Both the position numbers and the translations under genes were made by a program. A stretch of 64,000 nt of DNA, taken from Punctularia strigosozonata HHB-11173 SS5 (lineage: Eukaryota; Basidiomycota; Agaricomycetes; Corticiales; Punctulariaceae). Position 1 is the stretch's first letter, and each line of letters starts with the position of its first letter. Location of the stretch: positions 117,846 through 181,845 of the forward strand of contig NW_006767433.1 in NCBI RefSeq assembly GCF_000264995.1, written 5' to 3'. Shown one piece after another: positions 11,766-23,857 of the stretch. Below the pieces are notes generated by a model, which was not told the DNA's origin, ran no database searches, and worked only from the letters and a program-made list of their open reading frames with translations.

Positions 11766-12112
11766 CTCTGGGCCCCTCAAAGGTAGAAAGGATGGAGCGG
11801 TGAGTTGTTATCGCGCTCACTTATGTACGCCGCCTTGTACTGCGTCCCACGACTGAAACATACCAGCACGCGGGACTCGCTCCGTGAAGAATGCTCCTGC
11901 ACTGATCGCAGCAGTGCGCTTGCGACTACGAGTATGCTAGCGCGCTCCGGTGAATGGAAACATAGAGGTTACCGCCGCCGATGAAGGCGGACCGCTATAA
12001 GCGGTGCTCTAGCCCGAGCGGTCGCAAGCGCCGGTATACGCGCCATAGGTTAGCGGTGGCGGCCCTCTAGGCACCGTAACAGCGGTAAACGGCGTCTCCA
12101 CAGCTAATCGGA

Positions 12113-12501
12113 CTACATTCCAGGAGCAAGATACAGCGAGACGGTCAGAAAAGTTCGGTACTGCCATGTTCGTGGTCCCGTTTTCATCCCAAATTCCAGA
12201 GAATACGGCATGTAGACGAGAAATTCCCGTGTGCAGAATGAGTAGAAATCGCAGTAGAATATAGCACGCTCTTGAAGCCAAGGATGCGGGAGAGCACAGG
12301 ATTGATCCCCCGAAAGCACGATGCTCCTCGTCATCGAGGTGCTGTTTTTCAATGCTGAGCAACATGTTCAACCATTTCCGGCGTGAGATCGCGGCCCATT
12401 GTGTACCTACCCTCGAGCTGATACGGCTTCTGATCGAGCCTCCCGGTAGAGAACGTCGAGGTAGATGGTGTCGATATCAGGTCTTCGAGATCGCGGAACA
12501 T
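12113..12501 (-). CDS. Possible small two-exon orphan gene or relic
   Basis: An ATG at 12501 opens a frame (MFRDLEDLIS) with a possible donor after QLEG near 12411 and an acceptor near 12352. This continues a frame to a stop at 12113, about 115 residues in all. The second part has several Cys and aromatic residues but no recognised domain. Support is limited to an open frame with plausible splice sites. It may equally be a relic. Confidence 0.2.
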
Positions 12502-13103
12502 GAGTCTAGGAAGCGGAAGAGGTCAGCGTAAGGACGGACCTGCATAAAAGGTGTGAACCCAATAGGGGATTGACATAGCGAGGTGGTGATGACATACTTC
12601 AGAGGACACCGGCATGGAGACCAAGGAGAAGAGTTTTAGCTTCGCGTTCTACTCCTGGTCTGGAGGCGGGAGTCATCGCTGTTCCTGGATCCGGCCGTTC
12701 CCAACCCGTTCCATGCAAGCGTCTCCCCAAAATGTACTCGTACCCTTCTCGCGCGTCGCTGGGACTCGTTACGCCGTCACCCTCACTCGGCGGCGGAAAA
12801 GGACCCGGTATTATATGTTCCATCATGGTTCACCCCTATCCTCCTCCCTCCCGCGTTCTTCTTTGCTTTTCCGTTGTGTACGGTCGTGGGTATGGGGCAT
12901 CGCCGCTCGATGTAATCCGAATGTATTGATATTACTGTACATATCACTCTTCGATGAGAAGTGCAGAAGGGAGGAGATTGGAGTTGAAAACGACATTGAA
13001 CGACGGGCCTGACCTTGATTCGTTCGTTGACGATCCTGGGGCGGAAAGATGGGGTTTCATATCATTCTCGATCACAGCGGAATGCTGCGATTCCGGGGCT
13101 TTT

Positions 13104-13576
13104 TCACGAACGCGACGCGACCGCAGGCACCGACCCGTCCACTTTCGTTTCGGCGGTGACTGGTTGACACGAGCGTAAGTTCGTAAGAAAAACATACGAC
13201 GATGACCAAAAGAGGGCCGCGCACCCCATGGTCTCCTGTCCATCGGACACTGCTGCTTCGACGACGGCGTCCCGATCCACTTGAGCAGGCAATGCATGTG
13301 GAAGACGTGGCTGCACTCGCCCCATACTGTGAACAATGAATCGTGTTTTCGATCAGACTCTGAAGACCGTACATATAGACAGTGGATGTATGGAGAGGAG
13401 AAGACGCAACTGAGCGGGCAGTCGTCTCCGGGAACTTTGCAGCTCGGGCAGCAGCCTTCGTACGGGACGCGACAGATGCCGCACACGTCGTCCTCGTCCT
13501 CGCCGTCGCTGCGGTCTTTACCCGTGTCCCAGCGCCAGTAGGCGACGCCGTGCCAGTGTTTGATGTTGACCTTCAT
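13104..13576 (-). CDS. APC11: Anaphase-promoting complex RING subunit APC11
   Basis: Three exons (13576-13411, 13326-13225, 13159-13104) give 107 residues. It opens with MKVNIKHWHGVAYWRW, typical of APC11, and has the RING-H2 ligands Cys32/Cys35, Cys43/Cys46, Cys53, Cys60, His62, His65/His67, Cys68 and Cys82. In the APC/C, APC11 recruits the E2 and catalyses ubiquitin transfer to cell-cycle substrates. The final RING position is Asp85 (CPMDRRPW) where human and yeast APC11 have Cys; RBX1 also uses Asp there, so zinc binding is likely kept. The F-box-like gene at 13764 starts 187 bp away on the other strand. A fragment of this gene's 5' end recurs at 17673-17767. Confidence 0.92.
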
Positions 13577-13763
13577 CGATCGCGCTCGTCGTGGGCGAGG
13601 TCGTGAAGAAGGTCAACGCAGAGGGGGTCGGTTGTGACCGGCCGCGCCATCAATAGCACGCGTCGCGTCACACGCGCTGCGTCCTTTAGCCTGATCATGA
13701 GCGATCATCTTGGGCTACGCTGCTCGTACATCTCCCGTCATTAATCGCTATATCCCCACTGAG

Positions 13764-15233
13764 ATGGTGCACATACTCTTTCTCCCTTACGAAATCATGG
13801 CGCATGTAGCAGAATACGTTGCCTACGTGGTCCTTGAAGAGCTGGATCCGGAAGACGTTATCATGGCAGATCTCGACCCCCACTGGCGCGACTACCGTCC
13901 ATACAGGGATCTTCTCAGCATTTCCCTCACCTGCAAGGCATGGATAGAGCTCGGACTCAATGCTTTGTGGAAAGAGGTGGCCGACGTCGATCATCTCACA
14001 AAACTAATTCAATATCCCCGACGGTGGGATGAACTGAGACAGGCAAGTGTTGAGGACGAAGTACCCGAGCATTTCTGATGATGCTGTCTACAGTTCATTC
14101 CACCCAAACCGGAGGATGTAATTCTCGATCGCTTTGTCGCATACTCCCGCAGGGTGAGGACATTGAAATGCCACCCACGAATCCCCGTCCCAGGATCGGT
14201 CTTTGAGATCCTGGATGCCTCTAAGGAGAGCTTGTTCCCTCGCCTTCAGCACCTTCATTTCACTGTCACGGGATTCTTTTGGGAACATGCGACCGTCTTC
14301 ATCACTTCTCATCTCACGCATCTGGAGATTAACTGCAGGGATGCAAGAAGCCAGGTCCATAGGATCCTCCACGTTCTAACAGATACCGCGCCTCCGGGCC
14401 TGGTCGGGTTGAAGGTTGCTGGGTGGACCTTTGACCCACTGGCAGCAATTATTCTATCTAAGTTACCCTCATTACGCGAGATATCCATCTCTCTACGCGA
14501 CTCTGCCGGAGGGTCTTCAACTGTGCTAGACGCGGTCCAACACCTCTGGCGTATGCCCTTTCTCGATGACCTCTCCGTAACGCTTGGCGATGATATCAAT
14601 CGCATAAAATTACCTCATAAGCCTCAATTTCACAAGGAGCGATTGACCGTCGCGAAACAGAGATATGTGGCACACCCTCAGGTGCTTGACACGATACTGC
14701 CCATCGCACCGCATGCCCATGAGCTGCACATTACGGCGAACTGTGACGACGAGTCAAACGCGACATCCGCGCAATTGGACCGGACACTCCAGGTCGCATT
14801 CGCGAACTCGTCGGCTGCCCTCCAGACGCTCGAGGTACGGGACTTCGTGCGCACAATGTCGTATCCCGCGACAATGATGCTGCAGATGCCTCGACTCGCA
14901 GGGCTTCGCACCTTGGTTTTCGGCATCTACCTTGAATGGACGGACGATGTCGTGAACCACATCGCTCGCTCTTGCCCAGACGTCACATTGATTGACTTCG
15001 GTCATGGTCATGGACCCGGCCTCACATGCGGCGCCTTGATCTCTCTTGCGACGCACTGTAAACAACTTCGAACCCTGACGATCAATCTCGGCTCACAGCC
15101 GGATCTCGTTGATATCCCGCCTGACGTAGAGCCCCATGATAGCTTGGTACAACTCTGCTGTTGGTATCCGCCGGAATACTTTGGCAAGTTTCTGCGGGAT
15201 CTTTTCCCAAATCACCAGCCATATCCGTATTAG
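13764..15233 (+). CDS. F-box/LRR-like protein, copy 1
   Basis: Two exons (13764-14042, 14094-15233) give 472 residues. The intron has a GC donor (cag|GCAAGT). The N-terminus (LPYEIMAHVAEYV ... ISLTCKAW ... ALWKEV) fits a degenerate F-box as seen in many Agaricomycete proteins. The rest carries irregular leucine-rich repeats (SHLTHLEI, LPSLREISI, HCKQLRTLTI). F-box proteins usually present substrates to SCF ubiquitin ligases; that role is inferred. I chose ATG 13764 over an upstream in-frame start at 13710 because it aligns with the paralogue at 44684. Two C-terminal fragments of relatives lie at 17892 and 22732. Confidence 0.8.
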
Positions 15234-15615
15234 TAAGCGGTAAGTCGCTGAGTAGCCTATGACGAATCTGACCACAGTCTGACAGGATGCTTCTCGGAGA
15301 GGGTTTCAGGACTCCCCGTATATACGGATGCTGAGGCGCAACTCTATTAAACAGCGGAAGCTGCGCTTAGATTCCAGACAGAGCGTGGTACTGCCGTGAT
15401 CACTCCAAGGAGATGATCTCGTCGTCTCACTTGTCCGGAGTGCTCACAGAGATACGTTGTAGTCATGGATGTGCTGCTCGTGTCACGCAAAGTGATCCAA
15501 CGCACGGATATACTCATTGGGCCCCTCACCGAGCAATGTGTACACCAATCGGCAATAAATACAAGTCATCATTCAACATCATCAGTAGTCCCATATAGAA
15601 TGACAGATTGATCAT
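15234..15615. other. Intergenic, no gene supported
   Basis: Convergent 3' region between the F-box-like gene and a minus-strand orphan frame. No feature seen. Confidence 0.45.
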
Positions 15616-16155
15616 TCAACCGCGCAACTCCTTCTCCGCAATGATTACATATGATTTGGCTTCGCGGCCAGAGTGAATGCGACCCTTTTGACAGTCGTTG
15701 CAGTTCAAGAACCGCGGGATGCTAATTTCTTGAGCCCCGGAGAGAACACGATAGCGAGTCAGAGGGTATACCACGAATTCGAATATGTCGGGCGACATTC
15801 CAAGCTTCTCGACGATCTTGTTTTTCCACTGGATATCTATAACCTCCTCCCGCACTTTGTAGCAATCATTCCACGCCCCGTACGCGAAATTCAAGTCCTG
15901 AAATTGACGAGTAACGAACATGTAGCGTGAGTACTTCTCGAGGACTTCCTCCGTCGGATTTGAAGCTTCCTCGGCAGTGAGGGGTGGCCATCGAATGATA
16001 GTGAAGCGCACGTGTTCGCGAGGAAAGTCCGCCACATTCATGAAAAAATGGATGGGTCCCGAGATTATGTTGGAGCTATTATCAATTTTCGACGATACGA
16101 TCCAGTCCTTGATGCTCCACGCGGAACATTCGTACCCAACTGCGAGTAGAACCAT
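15616..16155 (-). CDS. Orphan protein of 179 residues
   Basis: A single open exon of 179 residues in an AT-richer stretch. The composition is normal for a protein: rich in aromatic residues, with balanced charges and internal hydrophobic strands. Near the C-terminus is LNCNDCQKG, a Cys-x2-Cys pair with no second pair that I can see. There is no signal peptide or membrane segment. I do not recognise the family and found no relative in this window. It could be a complete small gene or the last exon of a larger one. Confidence 0.45.
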   Translation of the reverse strand: MVLLAVGYECSAWSIKDWIVSSKIDNSSNIISGPIHFFMNVADFPREHVRFTIIRWPPLTAEEASNPTEEVLEKYSRYMFVTRQFQDLNFAYGAWNDCYKVREEVIDIQWKNKIVEKLGMSPDIFEFVVYPLTRYRVLSGAQEISIPRFLNCNDCQKGRIHSGREAKSYVIIAEKELRG

Positions 16156-16761
16156 CTACGGATAGGATTCAGATGTGGCACATACGGTATTGTGGTAAGA
16201 AATACGTTGCGGAGTGTTGTTAAGCTGCTTATATTGCTGAACTGAAAAGCTCTGAATATCTGGGCAAATTTCGGAGCAGACAGAGGTACTTATTTGTGTT
16301 TTTCCTCTTCACGACCGGACTCAAGCTGTCTAGAGCATTTTGATGTTGATTAACTCCCATCAACGGCAGCAATTGTCGCAGACATATTAAGGTAGAAGCC
16401 ACCCACGATTCTATGAATTATGTTTTTCGACAGCAGGAGCCAATGTGTGGCTATCAATTTCTGAAACAATGAATGAACACGACAAAAGCGATAGCATCAG
16501 ATAGAATGAAATGCGAGTGCTGGTCTAATGTGATTGTCACTCAATATTCTGCTTGTGCTATGTATACTTGATTGTTCTGCCATATTGTCCGTCCGGAGGG
16601 GGCTCATCAACTAATCATCACAATAGGAATTCCGCTGTCCTACCCACTCATCTGCTACGCCACAGCTAGTATTGTTTATCGGACTCATACTTAAGTAGAC
16701 CTGTATTACTGGCCAGACAACAGTTTCCCTCATTTCTGCATTCCTCCATCACAGGCACGCC
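16156..16761. other. AT-rich intergenic region
   Basis: About 600 bp, richer in A and T than its surroundings. It forms the upstream region of the plus-strand gene at 16762. No coding, RNA or repeat feature is supported. Confidence 0.45.
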
Positions 16762-17519
16762 ATGAATAGCAACATTTCTGTGAGAAATATAGTGATTACT
16801 CTATGCTCTGTATAACATACTCACAACCACTGGGATGTAGCAACTACGAGCGGCTGCCGAACAACTTGAGCAAAAGCCCAGCTGGTTAATCCAACCGGGA
16901 TGGGACGAAATCAGGCTCTACTGCCATTTAGCAGTCCTTCTGTCTCGTATAGCATCCTCAAGCTACCAACTAATTATCGGAGACCTAGTGGGGCCAAAGA
17001 ATGACAACATAGACTACGACAATTCTAATCGCTCCGAGTCCATTGATTCCTACCAACGGTCGGTCGCAATAGACGATGGTTCACCACAGCCGAAGGCCCC
17101 GGACTTCACTATTGTTTCTCTGCCACATGCAAGCAGGCAGGACAGTGGGAGGACTATTACGGACGCAGTTTGCCAGCAGCAACCTGTGGCGTTGATATAT
17201 GTCAAGCAGGTTCTTGACTCGGTTGATCAGGCCGCAGATCAGGCATTGAGCTATGTAGAGATTTTGCGCCAGAAGAATATGGTGGACAACTTCGTGGTGA
17301 TGCTCATATCAGGGACTACAACTCGTGTGTGGATTATTCGTCAGAGATCTTCAGCCCCCCAGGAGCAAGCTGCTTGCACGACAGGCGGTCCCGAGTTCTT
17401 GCAATACTTGCAGTCAATCTGCTCTCACAAGGCGTGTTCTGATCCCCTCGCTTTCATGAAGGTACATCTTTATCAGCTTCTTAAAATCCACGCTGAGTAT
17501 TGCATTGTCTCAGGATTAA
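16762..17519 (+). CDS. Small PD-(D/E)XK-like family protein, divergent copy 2
   Basis: Exons 16762-16779, 16841-17461 and 17514-17519 give 214 residues. The first exon encodes only six residues (MNSNIS) and the last only Asp plus stop, so the ends are less certain than the middle. The body aligns with the copies at 8795 and 23264: PDFTI, QPVALIYVKQV, VDNFVVMLISG, TRVWII and PEFLQYLQS. The D-x-K of the relatives is Y-V-K here, so a catalytic acidic residue is lost if the nuclease-like reading is right. The frame stays open to 17665, so the last intron may not be used. Confidence 0.55.
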
Positions 17520-17672
17520 TTGTTACACGATCAAGATGTCAGGAGGAGAGAGGTTTCGCAAACAGTAGGGTTCTTGCCAGATGCTTGACCCTTTCCCACA
17601 AGAACTATATTTTCTACTACGAAGGTGTTTCTTGTACTGCACTCGTTCTGGTCATGAATTACTAGATGCCTA

Positions 17673-17767
17673 CCACGGTTTTTCCCCGTGTCACAGCGCC
17701 AGTAGGCGACACCGTGACAGTGTTTGATAGAAAGACAACAGCGGGGTGGGACCATGTCACTCGGCAT
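17673..17767 (-). pseudogene. Fragment of APC11 5' coding end
   Basis: The minus strand reads SIKHCHGVAYWRCDTGKNR, matching the first 22 residues of the intact APC11 at 13576 with a few changes. It stops being similar after that point. It lies just upstream of an F-box C-terminal fragment in the same relative orientation as the intact pair, so it is a remnant of a duplicated APC11/F-box segment. Confidence 0.8.
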
Positions 17768-17891
17768 CCTCTTCTGAATTCACACCTTCGATAGCCTCCG
17801 CTTCAAACAAGACGATACACGAAGCTCTACGTATTCAGGACCTAGACTTTGGGTTCTAGACATATGCTCCTGTCCAGCTGTCACGTCGACA

Positions 17892-18140
17892 GATTTTGGA
17901 TATGGCTATGGACCCGGCGTCACATGTGGCGCCTTGATCTCTCTCGCGAGACACTGCAGGAAGCTCAAAAGCCTGAGGATCAACCTCGGTTCGGCACCGG
18001 ATCTTGTTGATCTCCCACCGAACGTGGATTGCAATACGAGCCTGGTACATCTCGCTGTTCGGAGACTTGGCGGTTCGAACGACTCGCTGGTCGGGATTCT
18101 CAGACAACTTTTCCCCAATCATCGAAGAGTAATTATTTAG
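17892..18140 (+). pseudogene. C-terminal fragment of an F-box/LRR-like gene
   Basis: An open stretch of about 82 codons starts at DFGYGYGPG and ends with LRQLFPNH and a stop at 18138-18140. It aligns with residues near the C-terminus of the intact gene at 13764-15233 (DFGHGHGPG to LRDLFPNH). The F-box and most repeats are absent. Together with the APC11 fragment at 17673 it marks a collapsed copy of the pair. Confidence 0.82.
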
Positions 18141-18323
18141 TGAGTGATTTGGTTTACGCGCTGCATCATGTCTAACCGAAACGATATCAGGAAGCATTAC
18201 CTGGTACTTTGGTGGTCGTATGATGACTGTTTTACGGTGAAATGATACGCATCATGGAGCATCACTCAATAAATGACTCTTACAAACGGTCTTCTAGATA
18301 GTATCGGCACTCTTCCACAATCA

Positions 18324-20800
18324 CTAGTCATCCCACTGGAATCCACACGTACATGCAATGAAGGCGCCTTTATTGCACATAGCACGCTTTTCTTTGCATC
18401 GTTGGCGCATTGCATGCACTAGCTCCGCGTCTCTACAGTAACAATAAACACTGTATCCCTGGCTGAAGATACTCAGGTGCTTGCTTACCTCGTCACCCAA
18501 TAAATCGCCGCGTCTGCGGATGTCGACGCTAAAATGTGTAATTCCATTTCCTCGTTTTCGAGCTCGTCAGAGAATGGGACGCCTATCGGATGCAAATTTT
18601 CTGAAAGAGTGAGGAGAGCGCCATCCTGATCGTTGCCGTCCAGTTGACGATAAAGGCCGATATGTTCGTGCCTCCTCCCGAACGGCAAGACTACGGGATG
18701 GTAACCGTCGCCCATTGAGGCGAGTGAGACCCGGCGCAGGTGCTCGCGGCCACGGAATGGCGCAATTAGTCGAGCATAGGACATGTCTTTGCGGTAGTGT
18801 CGAAAGGTGGGGTGCGGATGACGATAATGATCGTCGTAAACCTGTGCGACAGCTCGGTTGAGCATCAAGGTTGAGGGCAGAGGGTGAACACACGAGCCTT
18901 AGGCTGCTTTCTCCCGCAATCGGTCAGGGATCCGACGACAATTCCCGTACATCGAAGCTCCAATAGGTCGTCCCGCACGTCCCGAGATAACCACTCCTGC
19001 AGCACTTCGGGTACCTCTGTCGAAGTTTCAGCGGCGGCGGCCTTCAATCTCGAAGCCAGAGCTAAGCGGACGCGCTTATCCCACAATGGCGCGATGAACT
19101 CGACGTCTCTCATCATAGTGCTCGAAAAAGACAATCTACAACACCTTTGGATCAGTCAGATGAGCCTGGTCAAAGCGTCGGACCCACGATAAAATCAAGG
19201 AGACGGTGTTTTTACAAATCGCCTCCAGAGCGCCAGGTGGGATCTCACGCCTGATCCCGCCCCTGTTAATCCATCGCTCAAGATCCAAGGAAGACATTGC
19301 GCGTTCTCTGAAGGACATCTGGCACGGCCCGCCCAACGGATGGTCCTCCCATATTAGAAGGAGGCTCGCAGCGGGATCCGAAGCATCCATTAGGCCCATC
19401 AGCTGACCGGGTTCCAGACGATCCTTGAGGGAGTTGAGCTCCTCGCGCATCGGCGGGGCTGGATGCCATAGTATGTTGCGGCGGAAGCCAATTTGAATGG
19501 TCTGAGCTGCAGCTTGGACCGCTCCTCCGCCTTCGCAAAGGTCGGGATGTTGGGCTCTGTGAAATTTCGGTCATGGCACAGTCCACCTGCGCAAAACTCA
19601 AAATGTACCTGAAGCATAACAACGGGCGCAAGAGGATCTCGAGGGTATCTGGACGGGCGGTCCAGAACCAGGGACCATATAACGATACGAGAAAGTCGGT
19701 TAATGCGGCTTGCAGCGTGTGATCCTTGCACTCGCCGAGACATCGCCACCAACGCTGGACGACGTCGAATGTAAGCTCGTCGACCATGCTAGATTTGAAC
19801 CAAATTGAAGTCCAGGTGACGAAGAAGCGTCGCAGCCGAGTGATGGCAAGTATTTGCACATCCGGGTCACTGTCGTCTTACGCAGTTACATGTATCTGTT
19901 CAGTGAAGGATGCGACAGCTGCTTACCTCGTCAACTCGATAATGTGGGAGGATGTCCTTCGTAGATGACCCATATACTCGGTAAATATCGTATCGTCCCG
20001 GGTGAGATGGAGTTCCTTGCCGGACAGGGTGATGCAAGCGTCGAGAGAGTCAAACTCTTTGATTTGATTGAGGACTCTGCTCTGGGTAAGGCACGCAAGC
20101 GCTCGGCGAGATGAAGAGACGAGCGATGCGCTCTCGCATTCTTGCTCGAGGTAAAGAATAGTCCGTAAACGTAGCAACGATGTCACCGCGTTCAGGGAAG
20201 CAAAAAGGTCCAGGAACGCAACGTGAAATGATACCAAAGCCATGATGTAGTGAACGGATATGACGCGAGACGAGACGTTCGGTCCGCTAAGCATTAGAGT
20301 TAGCTCCGAGCTACTGGACTCGTCGAGGCGGAGTAGACTGACTTTAGAAGATGAACCAGTTCTTGACAAGCTCGTCGCACAGATGACCGAGCGACCAGCA
20401 CCTTCACCGTACGGTCTCTACACATAGTGCACAGGAGCGAAGGGGCGTCAGAGATCCACTTCAGCATCTTGTCGAGGTTCGCGTGGTGCGGTATGCCTGC
20501 GAGCTCGTCGCTGACCGCGTGCTGGTGCCTACAGGACGACGATTGAATCGGGAGGGTACGCATGGTGGCACATTGCCGAAGGGCACGCGATACCCTTTCT
20601 TGCGGTCCATAGCCCATACGACGTGCGAGGGTGATCAACAGTCGATCCAAACGAAATCCCCACGAAGTGAGCAAGCAGTTGAGCGACCGGCCCGGCCCGA
20701 GGATGTCGTCTTCGGTAGCGTCGGTGTCTGTAACGAAGGAGAGACGATCCATGTCGATAGGTGGCGCGTTGTCAGCAAATATGTCGCTATGAGTTGACAT
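18324..20800 (-). CDS. Orphan 720-residue protein, copy A
   Basis: Seven exons join in frame with GT-AG introns: 20800-20343, 20286-19927, 19869-19609, 19556-19188, 19144-18892, 18841-18489 and 18432-18324. The paralogue at 35731-38207 has the same first four exon lengths (458, 360, 261, 369 nt), which supports the model. The protein is mostly helical with no signal peptide. It has a Cys-rich patch in exon 1, RWINRGGIRREIPP in exon 4, and a conserved C-terminal end, KGAFIACTCGFQWDD. I do not recognise the family. It resembles the large uncharacterised proteins that expand in Agaricomycetes. Confidence 0.75.
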
Positions 20801-22731
20801 TATTGGGAAATAGTATGAGGAAAAGAGAGAGGAAGGGGCGGGAAACGTATCTGCGGGACTTCAGTGGGCAACAGGGAGGTCTTTATATAAGCTTGCAGCT
20901 CACCGTAATGGAGCAACTTGAGCGTTCGGCGTCAATGGGTGAGTAGGAACATCGGAGGAAGACGTTAAGAAAGGAATGTAGTGTCCCAGATATCAGAAAA
21001 TCGTGAACATTGATCTAAGCGGCGGTAATGGCGCGAATAAGACGGTGTCGTCGAGACCTACTGACAGCGCTTACAATGGCACGATGGGATCTGCGTGATA
21101 GATATTGAGGCAGTCCCTGTGTTTCAGCAATGACAGGTTGCGGCTAGATGGTCGAAAGTGAGCGCCAATGAATATACATATCTCCAGGCTGTGTGTGTGT
21201 ACCTGACGCGGAGTAAGCATTCACCCAGCCGCCCACAGCAGAAGGCATATATGCGGGTGAGCATTCGCCCAGTTCGGCCGACACCGTGGAAGCATTGATC
21301 AAGGCCAACGGTGACAGGGAACAGGACTCAATATGGCGCTCGAGATCAAAGAGGTCAGACTTAGCCAAGCTTTTGCAAATATAAGAGCAGCATAGCAGTC
21401 CAGAGAGCTACAGTGAGGGAGCCCGAGTTTGCGGGTGTGAACAGCCAGTATGGTTGGTGAGATGAAACAGATCCCGATGCTTGGACAGACATCGCGGTAG
21501 GTATTCAAGGATTGCTGGATCCAATCATTCACCGAGTCCACGATATAGTTCTGCGCCGCATATCTTCCAGAGCCATTTTGGAAGGGTTGCTATTTTATGT
21601 ATCCTGTAGGACGAGGAACATACTCGTAGTGATGTCGATCCGTTATGGAGAAACCCTCAGCGTCGCATTGAGGCAAGTGACGTGGCGTTCCAGCGGAGCT
21701 CAAAGTTGACATTCAAACACAGATCGTGTTCAAGAGAAGCGACTCATGCAGATGTTCGCAATATGTCCTGCCGTCGATACCTCCGAAGTAGTATCCCGAT
21801 CAGGCAGAGGCGAGGAAGATAGTTTCATCCAACTGAGTGTGTACCAGAGGGCACAGATCGTTCTCCGCTCGCTGCTCGGACCTCCATTTGCCCGCCATCT
21901 TCGTTCGTGCCTCCAATACACTCCGTTACCGTTGTAATTTCGTACACACAGATCGCATGCACCGTGTGCCATACCCTGATTAAATGGCGGTCGTGTTCAT
22001 TATTGTCACGCCCTCTGTCACACAAGAAGGCGTTCAAATCACCGCGTCTCAAGTGCAACAACGCATTCACCCCGCGCCCCGCGCAGCGAATAGATGACCT
22101 TTCGGTCTTGGCGTGGACGTCTTCGTTGTCGAGGAGCACATTGCACTGATACCCCAGAAATGATCTGACCGTTGTCATACGCCACTCAGCCATGGACCGC
22201 CAAGTAGGAAGGAGACGGATACGGGCGCATAGCACCGGGGAGCGATAACATGGGCTCTCACGGCGGAAATGATAGAAGCTATGACTGGAAATGAGGGTTA
22301 GCGGGACGCGTAGCCCTTATCGGCGGCGAGGGGTGTGTGTGCCCATGCACACTAAGTATACCATTGATCAGCCTAGGGGTGATCCGCCGCTCGCTGAGAC
22401 AAGCACAGCTGAGGAGATAACCCGGGTCGCGATCGCCGTGGACGCTCGAATTCTGTTCATTTGAGCTTGTTCGCTCGAAACATCGTCGCAAATGCTGAGT
22501 TGGCGTGGTTCGCGGATCCGACAGCAAACGGAGCAATGATCCAATGTACCATGTTCGTCGGTGTTCGTTTATTGCGATAAGCACCGGCGGAATGGCGTCT
22601 AAGATTGAGCATCAGCTATGAGTCACAGCAAGGACTAAAGTTGACCGGTCATAGAAAATGACAGAGAGCGAAATAAAGGCAGGGTTGCGAAACCGGATCG
22701 AAGGAAGCGGAAATAATAATAAATATTGTCG
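20801..22731. other. Intergenic, no gene supported
   Basis: Nearly 2 kb upstream of orphan gene A. Several frames of 60-136 codons overlap on both strands, but none shows domains, a signal peptide or a consistent splice pattern. No RNA gene or repeat was recognised. Confidence 0.45.
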
Positions 22732-22785
22732 CTGGCTGAGCTTCTTAGGAAGCTGTTCCCTAATCACCAAAGGAGACTGATTTAG
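22732..22785 (+). pseudogene. Short C-terminal remnant of an F-box/LRR-like gene
   Basis: Seventeen codons and a stop (LAELLRKLFPNHQRRLI) match the extreme C-terminus of the F-box-like genes. Similarity continues past the stop into the 3' flank: tagtgagtga and a later cttacctgg are shared with the fragment at 17892. It is a relic only. Confidence 0.7.
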
Positions 22786-23263
22786 TGAGTGACCTCGTCT
22801 TTGCATTGTGGTATGTATCACTGACAAGATCGCAGGAACCCTTACCTGGCATGATGATTGCCGTGTAATCCATTTCGTGCATGCAATGCAGCGGAGTAAT
22901 ATTTATCATGATGCGTCACTGGGCAAGCCACCCCTGCGAAACATCTAGATCTTACAAGGCAGATCGATGTACAGATCCACTCGAATTCGCATGTGCATAC
23001 AATCGCTTCCTATATCCTTTTTACTAGGTTATGGTGGACCTTGTATTCTAGTAAATTCGAACAGTGCACGGTTTCCCAACGTTCTTATAGCTTGCAGACA
23101 GATTATGGCTCTACGCAAATCTCGAACTCCATCACAGTGGACGTTTTTGACCATGTGGAGGTCGCGCATGTCTTTGATTTTTTCATCTTTGCAATCTGTT
23201 CCGGCACATGCTGGTCATTTAGGTAGTCAGCAGGGTAATGCCCGCATCAACTGTACCACAAAC

Positions 23264-23857
23264 TCACAGATTTATCCGTTGAATCAAGTTTGCGGATAAC
23301 CCGTTCCTGCGGGCTGACTCCACCAGGTACCGCAGGAACTGGCTATCGCCTGTCTTGCACCGCGGAAGCTCTCTTGGGGAAGCGCCGGGTCTATCGACTA
23401 TCCATACGCGCGTATATTCGCCGAGGATGAGCACGATGAGGAAACCATTGACCATGGTACGGTCGGCTAGATACCGAGCGTAGTCCTCCCGATGCAGCTT
23501 CCCGCCATCTGCGTCGCTCTCCCGGCGCTTCAAGTCGAACAGTGCGACAGGGCGATCGCGATGAGCGCCGCCCGGCGTGCGTGCAAAGATGCGCTGCTTG
23601 ATGACGTAGTCTGGGTGTGCCGTGCCGTGCTGACGGTGCCCGCGCGCTGGGGACGGTGCCGGGTCAGTCAAGTAGGAATAGCGCCATTGGTGGGTGTGGA
23701 GCAAGAGCTGCGTCAGGCAGTATCCTAGCGAGGAGATCTTGCGTTGAGGACGGATGGCTACGGCTCGGATGTTGTTGATAAGGTTGCCGACTCGTTGTTC
23801 GAGGATGACGACTTCGGCAGCGGCCAAGGCCGTGTTGGCGGGGGTGACGGCGGACAT
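23264..23857 (-). CDS. Small PD-(D/E)XK-like family protein, copy 3
   Basis: A single exon of 197 residues from ATG 23857; an upstream in-frame ATG at 23968 is possible but the relatives start near 23857. Key features match copy 1: PDYVI, RPVALFDLKRR, a helix with DYARYL, then VNGFLIVLILGE, TRVWIVD and FLRYLVES. The PD...D-x-K spacing and following helix-strand order suggest a restriction-endonuclease-like fold; this is inference. The gene lies next to a remnant of an F-box-like gene, as copies 1 and 2 also lie near APC11/F-box segments. Confidence 0.7.
   Translation of the reverse strand: MSAVTPANTALAAAEVVILEQRVGNLINNIRAVAIRPQRKISSLGYCLTQLLLHTHQWRYSYLTDPAPSPARGHRQHGTAHPDYVIKQRIFARTPGGAHRDRPVALFDLKRRESDADGGKLHREDYARYLADRTMVNGFLIVLILGEYTRVWIVDRPGASPRELPRCKTGDSQFLRYLVESARRNGLSANLIQRINL

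Noticed and set aside
21825-22235. 136-codon minus-strand frame
   Set aside because: Isolated frame with no domain; random frames of this length are expected in this GC content.
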